Part shown: one piece after another, positions 1-4,467 of the stretch
Layout: the number at the start of each line of letters is the position of its first letter
Numbering within the stretch: position 1 is the stretch's first letter
Source of the DNA: Spirochaetaceae bacterium
Lineage (GTDB): Bacteria > Spirochaetota > Spirochaetia > Treponematales > Breznakiellaceae
Assembly: GCA_031278935.1 (NCBI GenBank)
Contig: JAITJK010000175.1
Coordinates: 1 to 5,312, forward strand
Length of the DNA stretch: 5,312 nucleotides
Direction of reading: 5' to 3'
The notes under the pieces: model-generated
Told to the model about the DNA's origin: nothing
Seen by the model: the letters and a program-made list of their open reading frames with translations, nothing else
Database searches by the model: none
Made by a program: the position numbers and the translations under genes

Positions 1-1
1 G

Positions 2-559
2 AAAGCGTATGAGGCGGCGGGGGCGGCGGCGATTTCCGTACTCACCGAGCCGGATCACTTCTTAGGCAGTGACCAGTACCTTGCAGAGATTGCCCAGGCG
101 GTTTCGGTACCGGTGCTGCGGAAGGACTTCATTCTGGATTCCTATCAGGTATACGAGGCCAAGCTCTTGGGGGCTCAGGCGGTGCTGCTGATCGCGGCGC
201 TGTTGGGGGGGAGGGGAATCGCGGATCTCATTCGACTTGCGGACACCTTGGGCCTTTCGTGTCTCGTGGAAGCCCATACGGAGGACGAAGTGAAGGCCGC
301 AGCAGACGCCGGGGCGCGGGTCATTGGTATCAACAATCGGGACCTGCAAACCTTTAGGGTGGACCTAAACACCACCAAGCGGCTTCGGCGGTACATTCCC
401 CCAGGGGTTCTTGCGGTTTCCGAGAGCGGTATCCAAGGGGCGGAAGACCTTCGGACCCTTGCGGACTACGGACTTGACGCCTTTCTCATCGGGGAGGCGC
501 TGATGCGCGCCCCAGACAAAGGGGCCTATCTCCAGGCCCTGCGCCTGCCTACCCGGTAA
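2..559 (+). CDS. trpC: Indole-3-glycerol-phosphate synthase, 3' part (5' end outside window)
   Basis: This enzyme closes the ring of carboxyphenylaminodeoxyribulose phosphate to give indole-3-glycerol phosphate, the fourth step from chorismate to tryptophan, in the cytoplasm. The frame is open from base 2 and gives 185 residues. Family enzymes are about 255, so roughly the first 65-75 residues lie upstream. Visible family landmarks, numbered from the first codon here, are AISVLTEP (9-17), the catalytic lysine in RKDF (K41), a glutamate in CLVEAH (E90), GINNRD with N111, VSESGI with E141 and S142, and the phosphate-binding end FLIGEALM. These match the known catalytic and substrate-binding Lys, Glu, Asn, Glu and Ser of this (beta/alpha)8 barrel. 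The early Glu/Lys pair near the SPS motif is outside the window. The stop codon lies inside the SD region of trpF, 12 bp ahead of its start, so the two are very likely one operon. An in-frame GTG at 113 is internal and not a start. Confidence 0.96.
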   Translation, partial: KAYEAAGAAAISVLTEPDHFLGSDQYLAEIAQAVSVPVLRKDFILDSYQVYEAKLLGAQAVLLIAALLGGRGIADLIRLADTLGLSCLVEAHTEDEVKAAADAGARVIGINNRDLQTFRVDLNTTKRLRRYIPPGVLAVSESGIQGAEDLRTLADYGLDAFLIGEALMRAPDKGAYLQALRLPTR

Positions 560-564
560 GGAGA
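558..564 (+). promoter_or_regulatory. Ribosome binding site of trpF
   Basis: AAGGAGA overlaps the trpC stop codon and lies 7 bases before a TTG at 572. This is the main reason for choosing TTG as the trpF start. A ribosome ending trpC would sit over this site, which suggests translational coupling. Confidence 0.6.
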
Positions 565-571
565 GAAGGCT

Positions 572-1276
572 TTGCAAAATGGAAAACTGGAGGGACCGGT
601 GCCTTTAGCGCTGACCACAGGACCTTCTAATACGCCCAGCCCAGGGGCGAAGATTAAAATCTGCGGCTTATGCCGGGAAGAAGACGTTTCCTTTGCCAAT
701 GAGGCCCTACCGGATTTCGTGGGCTTTGTGTTCGCCCCCAGTCGCAGGCAGGTATCCTACGCCCAGGCCGCTCGGTTTCGGGAGCGCCTTAAGGCGCCCA
801 TCCTCCCGGTGGGGGTCTTTGTCAACGTGGCCTGCGAGGATATACAGCGCCTCTATGCCGACGGGGTCATTGCCCTGGCCCAGCTTCACGGTACGGAAGA
901 CGCGGCCTACCGGGATGCCCTCAAAGCCTGCTGTCCTGTGCCGGTGATTCAGGCGATCCGCATGGAGGGCCCGCTCCTTCCGGAGCGACTTGCGAGCCTT
1001 AGGGCGGAGTACCTGCTCCTGGATAGCGGTGGCGGGGGCACGGGCCGGCCTTTTCAGTGGGAGCTTCTCCGCTCCGCGCCTATCCTGCGGCCTTATTTTC
1101 TTGCGGGGGGCATCACCTGGGATAACCTGGACGCGGCCCTAGGCTATGGACCCTATGGGATCGACGTATCCAGCGGCGCGGAAACCCAGGGCCGCAAAGA
1201 CCGGGATAAGATGATTCGCTTAGTTCAGCGGGTACGAGACCAGGACGAAAAAGTCCGCAAAGCCCTGGGCAGGTAG
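572..1276 (+). CDS. trpF: Phosphoribosylanthranilate isomerase
   Basis: TrpF carries out the Amadori rearrangement of N-(5-phosphoribosyl)anthranilate to the substrate of TrpC, so this pair encodes consecutive steps. From TTG the protein has 234 residues. The family core is about 200-210, and the conserved first strand KIKICGL begins only at residue 27, so there is an N-terminal extension. Visible motifs are the catalytic cysteine C31 in KICGL, VGFVFAPSRR (50-59), VGVFVN (80-85), AQLHGTE (103-109), the catalytic aspartate D151 in LLLDSGGGGTGRPFQW, LAGGI (177-181) and IDVSSGAET (197-205). Both catalytic residues are present, so the enzyme should be active. The start is the weak point. TTG at 572 has a good SD site, but GTG at 599 also follows a GGAGGG (589-594) and would give a protein nine residues shorter. 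The next gene is convergent, so trpF is the last gene of this operon; trpB and trpA do not follow. Confidence 0.95.
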   Translation: MQNGKLEGPVPLALTTGPSNTPSPGAKIKICGLCREEDVSFANEALPDFVGFVFAPSRRQVSYAQAARFRERLKAPILPVGVFVNVACEDIQRLYADGVIALAQLHGTEDAAYRDALKACCPVPVIQAIRMEGPLLPERLASLRAEYLLLDSGGGGTGRPFQWELLRSAPILRPYFLAGGITWDNLDAALGYGPYGIDVSSGAETQGRKDRDKMIRLVQRVRDQDEKVRKALGR

Positions 1277-1495
1277 GTGAGAACGCCTCGCAGGATGTAG
1301 GTGGAGTGTCCTGGGAAACAGGAATTGCACAGGAGTCCCCGAGCCCCATAAGTGTGCAGATCGCCTGCTACGATGCGCTGATACCGCTTTTTCATGCAAA
1401 AAATTTAGATTTTAAATGTAAACGTGCAATGAGGAACCAAGGGACCTGCGGCCTATACGCAGCCCCCAATACGCTTCCATGGCAAGTAGCGGAAT
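1277..1495. other. Convergent intergenic region, no gene supported
   Basis: This 219-bp stretch separates the 3' ends of trpF and rnz. I see no remnant of trpB and no structured RNA that I recognise. It holds short hairpins: one at 1309-1323 with stem TCCTG/CAGGA, and one at 1446-1462 with stem CTGCG/CGCAG. An AT-rich patch lies at about 1388-1427. A 72-codon open frame from GTG 1306 has its purine-rich stretch almost touching the start codon and no recognisable protein features. No classical terminator with a strong stem and T-run is visible for trpF. Confidence 0.6.
1441..1467. terminator. Possible hairpin between convergent genes
   Basis: The inverted repeat CTGCG (1446-1450) and CGCAG (1458-1462) encloses a 7-base loop. 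It is flanked by GGG (1441-1443) and CCC (1465-1467), which could extend the stem across a small internal loop. It works equally on both strands, as expected between convergent genes. No T-run follows on either side, so it is a weak candidate for a bidirectional terminator. Confidence 0.25.
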
Positions 1496-1517
1496 TTACT
1501 CCTCCTGGGGAGAGTAA
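1496..1517. repeat. Inverted repeat overlapping the rnz stop codon
   Basis: TTACTC (1496-1501) plus TCC (1503-1505) pairs with GGA (1509-1511) plus GAGTAA (1512-1517). This is a 9-bp stem with one bulged C at 1502 and a 3-base loop. It contains the rnz stop codon (complement of 1496-1498). It could cap the 3' end of the rnz mRNA or slow read-through from trpF, but no T-run follows it. Confidence 0.4.
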
Positions 1518-2431
1518 TCTATAGGAAAGACGGCGCGATCCCGGGAGAGCTGCGTGTTCGGGAAAATTGCCTGGGCCTCTTTGAGGAGCTGCTTCAGGTC
1601 GTAGTCGGTGTAGCGAGGGCTGTAGTGGATCAGGGCCAGCTTTTGTACCTGGGCAGCGGCGGCAATCTGGGCGGCTTGTTGGGCGGTCATGTGCTTCTTT
1701 TCCCGGGCGCTTTCCTCAAGCTCGGCTTCAAACATACCTTCACATACGAAAAGATCCGAACCCGCTACCTCTTGGGCTATTTCATAAAAAGGCAGGGTAT
1801 CGGTTACAAAAGAAAATTTTCTCCCCCGCCGGACCGGACCCAGTACCTCCTCTGGATGCACTTCGGTCCCGTCTGCGGCCAGGACCGTCTTCCCGGCCTG
1901 AAGCTGCCCCCAGGCAGGCCCCCAGGGTAGGCCTCGGGCCACCGCTCTTTCGGGGTGAAACTTCCCGGGACGAGGGTTTTCTTCCAAGGTATACCCAAAA
2001 CAGGGTTTGGTATGCCGTAAGGGAAAGGCCCGGACATGAAAATCCACTCCTTGATAGACAATACCCGGCTCGGTTATCTCTTGGACCAGGATTTCATAGT
2101 TGATATACATATCCAGCACCCGCCGGTTAGTTTCAATATATTCGGCAATCCGGGGGGGGCCTATGATATACAAGGGCTCGTCCCGGTCCACCTGGGAAGA
2201 AAGCATCAGCAAGCCGGGAATACCCGTTACATGGTCCGCGTGAGTGTGGCTGATAAACATGACGGATATTTTTTTCCATCGGAGGTTGAGCCTGCGCAGG
2301 GAGACCTGCGTGCCTTCTCCGCCGTCAAATAAAAACAGATCCCCCTCCCGCCTGAGCAGTACCGAGGTAAGATGCCGATTAGGCAAGGGCATCATACCGC
2401 CGCTGCCAAGAATAAACGCTTCAAGATTCAT
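1496..2431 (-). CDS. rnz: Ribonuclease Z (tRNA 3'-processing endonuclease)
   Basis: RNase Z cuts the 3' trailer from tRNA precursors that lack an encoded CCA, and is a cytoplasmic, zinc-dependent beta-lactamase-fold homodimer. The protein has 311 residues, the normal length of the short bacterial form. The metal site is complete: H62, H64, D66 and H67 in the SHTHADHVTG motif, H140 (PLRHTKPCFGY), D211 (FVTDTLP) and H269 (LIHYSPRY), with the family's catalytic histidine at H247 (KKHMTAQQAA). The N-terminal strand LGSGG and the DGGEGTQ loop (36-42) are also typical. The segment at about 152-205 (NPRPGKF to RRGRKFSF) corresponds to the insertion seen in bacterial RNase Z. The ATG at 2431 is the natural start because LEAFILGSGG follows directly. 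There is no SD site just upstream, but a promoter-like sequence ends 9 bases before the ATG. The gene converges on trpF and lies 66 bp downstream of a co-directed small gene, so read-through from that gene is also possible. Confidence 0.96.
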   Translation of the reverse strand: MNLEAFILGSGGMMPLPNRHLTSVLLRREGDLFLFDGGEGTQVSLRRLNLRWKKISVMFISHTHADHVTGIPGLLMLSSQVDRDEPLYIIGPPRIAEYIETNRRVLDMYINYEILVQEITEPGIVYQGVDFHVRAFPLRHTKPCFGYTLEENPRPGKFHPERAVARGLPWGPAWGQLQAGKTVLAADGTEVHPEEVLGPVRRGRKFSFVTDTLPFYEIAQEVAGSDLFVCEGMFEAELEESAREKKHMTAQQAAQIAAAAQVQKLALIHYSPRYTDYDLKQLLKEAQAIFPNTQLSRDRAVFPIDYSPQEE

Positions 2432-2440
2432 CGTGAAGCG

Positions 2441-2469
2441 AGTATACCCTGGGCGAAAGGGTAATGCAA
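2441..2469 (-). promoter_or_regulatory. Promoter-like sequence immediately before rnz
   Basis: On the minus strand, TTGCAT (complement of 2464-2469) is followed after exactly 17 bases by TATACT (complement of 2441-2446), a 5-of-6 match to the -10 consensus. The -35 box is weak. The -10 box ends 9 bases before the rnz ATG, so transcription would begin only about two or three bases ahead of the start codon. No SD site is present in that gap. Confidence 0.5.
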
Positions 2470-2497
2470 TGGAAGGCCCTAGCCCAGGTAAGAACGC

Positions 2498-2686
2498 TTA
2501 GGGGTGCTGCCCTCCACGCTTAACCGGGAGCGTAGCCCTAGCGGGAGGAACACTAGTCTTTTGGGCATACTCAAGCCCCACCATCAAACCGGTTACCCGT
2601 TGCTTATTGCCGTCGGATAATTGCAAGAATTTAACACGCAGTTGATCCACCAAGGGGGGATCGTTTTTTTTATTCGCCATGGCCAT
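2498..2686 (-). CDS. Small protein of unknown function, divergent from the XRE regulator
   Basis: I do not recognise this 62-residue protein. It is hydrophilic, has no signal peptide or membrane segment, and begins MAMANKK. Residues 12-43 look like two amphipathic helices joined at LSDGNKQ (23-29), a pattern common in the C-terminal tails of XRE regulators. The neighbouring regulator has the same spacing: residues 16-42 here align without gaps to its residues 80-106, with five identities (F, L, V, L, Q). The last 18 residues are proline- and basic-rich and probably disordered. Support for a real gene is a GGAG site 6 bases before the first ATG, a near-consensus promoter upstream, and the absence of any better gene in this stretch. 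A second ATG two codons in (2680) is an alternative start. It could be a stand-alone partner or modulator of the regulator, which is inference; it could also be an unrelated orphan. Confidence 0.6.
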   Translation of the reverse strand: MAMANKKNDPPLVDQLRVKFLQLSDGNKQRVTGLMVGLEYAQKTSVPPARATLPVKRGGQHP

Positions 2687-2708
2687 CCCTTTCTCCGAAA
2701 ACTCCCTT

Positions 2709-2737
2709 TGAGAGTTATATTACTATAGTATGAGAGT
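2709..2737. repeat. Direct repeat pair TGAGAGT, candidate operator
   Basis: TGAGAGT occurs at 2709-2715 and again at 2731-2737, 22 bp apart start to start, which is close to two helical turns, so both copies face the same side of the DNA. One copy lies just downstream of the -10 box and the other within the spacer of the minus-strand promoter. This placement suits a repressor site. The obvious candidate protein is the adjacent XRE regulator, but that is inference. Confidence 0.5.
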
Positions 2738-2745
2738 GCTGTCAA
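2717..2745 (-). promoter_or_regulatory. Near-consensus promoter of the small minus-strand gene
   Basis: On the minus strand a perfect TTGACA (complement of 2740-2745) is followed after 17 bases by TAATAT (complement of 2717-2722), a 4-of-6 match to the -10 consensus. The gene start lies about 30 bp further on, leaving room for the GGAG ribosome site. The promoter is overlaid by direct repeats and a palindrome, which suggests repression. Confidence 0.65.
2721..2730. promoter_or_regulatory. Perfect 10-bp palindrome TACTATAGTA, candidate operator
   Basis: TACTATAGTA is its own reverse complement and lies between the two TGAGAGT repeats, overlapping the minus-strand promoter. XRE-type dimers often bind short palindromes of this kind. 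The 8-mer TATAGTAT, which covers its right half, recurs at 2847-2854 in front of the XRE gene, so one protein might bind both divergent promoters. Confidence 0.45.
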
Positions 2746-2846
2746 TATGCCGCGTGCTCCGGGCCTTATATTTATGGAACGCTTATGGGTCTTGCTTTAC
2801 CAGACGCTGGATTTTGAGAAAAAACTACTGGCATAGTGAGTTTCTT

Positions 2847-2852
2847 TATAGT
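2847..2852 (+). promoter_or_regulatory. Possible -10 box of the XRE gene
   Basis: TATAGT is a 5-of-6 match to the -10 consensus, 23 bases before the ATG at 2876. No good -35 box sits at the right distance; TTGAGA at 2814-2819 is too far away. The promoter is therefore either weak or dependent on an activator. Confidence 0.3.
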
Positions 2853-2865
2853 ATTCTTCTGGTAT

Positions 2866-2870
2866 GGGAG
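2866..2870 (+). promoter_or_regulatory. Ribosome binding site deciding the XRE start
   Basis: GGGAG is 5 bases before the ATG at 2876. It overlaps the G of the upstream in-frame ATG at 2864, which itself has no purine-rich stretch before it. This favours the shorter 119-residue protein. Confidence 0.65.
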
Positions 2871-2875
2871 ATTGT

Positions 2876-3235
2876 ATGTCCGTTAACGAACGTATTAAAA
2901 CCTTACGCCATTTCTTAAAATTGTCCCAGATACAATTTGCTAAAGCGGTGTATATATCCAACGGGTATTTGGCGGAAATCGAATTAGGGAACCGCCGGGT
3001 CAATGAGCGGCTTATCCATTTGATAAGCTCGATTTTTGGGGTAAACAAAGGGTGGTTACAAACCGGGGAAGGCCGTATGCTTAATACCGCTGCGGAACAT
3101 AACTTGGAACGGATAACCACGCTTTTCAAAGCCCTGAATCCTGAGTTTCAAGACTATGTACTCAAACAAATCGATCAACTCTTGGACCTGCAAAATCACG
3201 GTATCAGCGAAGGCACGCCAGAGCGCGTCCCTTGA
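2876..3235 (+). CDS. XRE-family helix-turn-helix transcriptional regulator
   Basis: This is a 119-residue DNA-binding protein of the lambda-repressor-like (XRE/HTH_3) class. The N-terminal domain spans about residues 4-69: NERIKTLRHFLKLSQ, the helix-turn-helix from LSQIQFAKAVY (16-26) to the recognition helix around SNGYLAEIELGNRR (28-41), then the typical ending FGVNKGWLQTGEGRML (54-69). Residues 76-106 form a predicted helical tail, probably for dimerisation, and the last dozen are polar. There is no enzymatic or ligand-binding domain and no LexA-like protease part. The start at 2876 is preferred because GGGAG lies 5 bases upstream; an ATG at 2864 is in frame but has no ribosome site. The gene is divergent from the small minus-strand gene and lies about 90 bp upstream of serC on the same strand. 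It probably controls its own divergent region. Whether it also touches serC-serA is unknown. Confidence 0.88.
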   Translation: MSVNERIKTLRHFLKLSQIQFAKAVYISNGYLAEIELGNRRVNERLIHLISSIFGVNKGWLQTGEGRMLNTAAEHNLERITTLFKALNPEFQDYVLKQIDQLLDLQNHGISEGTPERVP

Positions 3236-3250
3236 CAGGGGACCCTTTTT
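3227..3250 (+). terminator. Short terminator-like hairpin at the end of the XRE gene
   Basis: GTCCC (3227-3231) can pair with GGGAC (3239-3243) around a 7-base loop, followed after two C by five T (3246-3250). The stem is only 5 bp and includes the last codons of the XRE gene, with its stop codon in the loop. A competing hairpin, ACCCT (3242-3246) with AGGGT (3256-3260), would use part of the same bases and sequester the first T of the run. Confidence 0.4.
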
Positions 3251-3260
3251 CGCGTAGGGT
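3232..3260 (+). promoter_or_regulatory. Candidate promoter of serC-serA
   Basis: A perfect TTGACA (3232-3237) overlaps the XRE stop codon and is followed, after 17 bases, by TAGGGT (3255-3260), a poor -10 box (3 of 6). TATGCT at 3270-3275 is a better -10-like match but is too far from TTGACA. A leader of about 60 bases would result. No riboswitch fold or leader peptide is evident in it. Confidence 0.35.
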
Positions 3261-3313
3261 GGGGTGCATTATGCTATGAAACCGAGGGTGCCAAGAACCA
3301 ACGGAACGAAATT

Positions 3314-3319
3314 GAGGAG
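3314..3319 (+). promoter_or_regulatory. Ribosome binding site of serC
   Basis: GAGGAG lies 5 bases before the ATG at 3325, which starts the conserved N-terminus MKRVYNFSAGPS. This confirms the start. Confidence 0.75.
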
Positions 3320-3324
3320 AAACT

Positions 3325-4467
3325 ATGAAACGGGTCTATAACTTTTCCGCAGGTCCTTCGATGCTGCCCCTTTCAGTGCTACAGCAGGCGGCTGCGGAAA
3401 TGACCGATGCCCATGGCTCAGGCCAATCGGTTCTGGAGATGAGCCACCGGTCCAAAGACTTTACGCCGATCATCGAAAAAACCGAAGCCTTACTGCGTTC
3501 CCTCATGGGTATACCCGCCAATTACCGGGTGCTTTTTCTGCAAGGTGGGGCGTCTTTGCAGTTTTCCATGATTCCTTTGAACCTCGCAGGGGTCGAACCG
3601 GGAATTGAGAAAAAACCGGCCTTCTATGTGGAAACCGGGATATGGTCCAAAAAAGCCGAGGAAGAAGGGGCTAAGTATGTAGATCTGTTTGTCGGAGCCT
3701 CTTCCCAAGACCGGGGCTATACCTATATCCCCACGCCGCCACCACCTCGGTCCGGCGACGCCTATTATCACCTCACCTGGAACAATACTATCGTCGGCAC
3801 CCGGTGGACCACGCCCCCCGAAACCGGGAACGTTCCCTTAGTGGCGGATATTTCTAGTAGTATCCTCTCCGAACCCTTGGAGGTGTCCCGGTTCGGCCTG
3901 CTCTACGCCGGGGCCCAGAAGAACCTGGGGCCTGCGGGAACCACGGTGGTGATCATCCGGGACGATTTGATAGGTAAGGCCCCGTCTTGGGTGCCGGTAA
4001 TGCTCCGGTATGACATACACGCCAAGGAGGGTTCCCTGTACAACACCCCGCCCTGTTACGGGATCTACCTCATCGGCTTGGTGCTTGAGTGGCTGCATGC
4101 CTTAGGAGGTGTGTCCGCCATAGCCGAACGTAACCAGCACAAGGCGGCGTTGCTTTACGACTATCTGGATCATTCTTGCTTGTTCCGTTCCCCGGTGGAT
4201 CTGGGGTCCCGTAGTCTTATGAACCTGCCCTTTGTATTCACCGTGGAGGACCCGGTACGCCGGGCGGACCTAGAAAAACGGTTTATCCGGGAAGCCGCAG
4301 CGCGAGGACTCGTTAATCTTGCGGGGCATCGCTTGGTAGGGGGGATGCGGGCAAGCCTGTACAATGCCATGCCCCTCAGGGGAGTGCAAGAACTTGTCCG
4401 GTTTATGGAAGACTTTGAAGCGCAGGAAAAGGGAGGACTCCATGTTTCGCATCCAAACCATGAATAA
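3325..4467 (+). CDS. serC: Phosphoserine aminotransferase
   Basis: SerC transfers the amino group of glutamate to 3-phosphohydroxypyruvate, giving phosphoserine, the second step of L-serine synthesis; related enzymes also act in pyridoxal phosphate synthesis. It is a cytoplasmic, PLP-dependent fold-type I enzyme. The protein has 380 residues, slightly above the usual 360 or so. Landmarks are NFSAGPSMLP (6-15), the phosphate-contacting HRSKDF with R42, LFLQGGAS (70-77) in the cofactor-binding loop, W107, YHLTWNNTIVGT (148-159), VADISSSI (173-180) with D175 facing the pyridine nitrogen, and the cofactor lysine K199 in YAGAQKNLGPAG. The C-terminal domain carries VGGMRASLYNAMP, with the arginine expected to bind substrate. 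A proline-rich piece at 136-142 (IPTPPPP region) may account for some extra length. The 3' end overlaps serA by 26 bp, so the two are co-transcribed and probably translationally coupled. Confidence 0.97.
   Translation: MKRVYNFSAGPSMLPLSVLQQAAAEMTDAHGSGQSVLEMSHRSKDFTPIIEKTEALLRSLMGIPANYRVLFLQGGASLQFSMIPLNLAGVEPGIEKKPAFYVETGIWSKKAEEEGAKYVDLFVGASSQDRGYTYIPTPPPPRSGDAYYHLTWNNTIVGTRWTTPPETGNVPLVADISSSILSEPLEVSRFGLLYAGAQKNLGPAGTTVVIIRDDLIGKAPSWVPVMLRYDIHAKEGSLYNTPPCYGIYLIGLVLEWLHALGGVSAIAERNQHKAALLYDYLDHSCLFRSPVDLGSRSLMNLPFVFTVEDPVRRADLEKRFIREAAARGLVNLAGHRLVGGMRASLYNAMPLRGVQELVRFMEDFEAQEKGGLHVSHPNHE
4431..4436 (+). promoter_or_regulatory. Ribosome binding site of serA inside serC
   Basis: GGGAGG lies 5 bases before the ATG at 4442, within the serC coding sequence. 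It selects 4442 over the later in-frame ATG at 4460. Confidence 0.75.

Noticed and set aside
62..577. Minus-strand open frames opposite trpC
   Set aside because: TrpC motifs on the plus strand explain the region; the antisense translations show no family features.
1291..1345. Structured small RNA after trpF
   Set aside because: Only 5-bp stems (TCCTG/CAGGA) with two competing partners; no match to SRP, 6S, RNase P or tmRNA signatures that I can recall.
1306..1524. 72-codon plus-strand open frame after trpF
   Set aside because: It starts at GTG with the purine-rich stretch almost abutting it, runs through the AT-rich patch into the 3' end of rnz, and has no recognisable protein features.
2730..2918. 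62-codon plus-strand frame across the divergent spacer into the XRE gene
   Set aside because: It covers the promoter elements, lacks a ribosome site and is out of frame with the clear helix-turn-helix protein.
2498..3235. Toxin-antitoxin module made of the small protein and the XRE regulator
   Set aside because: The genes are divergent rather than in one operon, and the 62-residue protein has no toxin-like motif (no RelE/HigB-type or membrane-active pattern).
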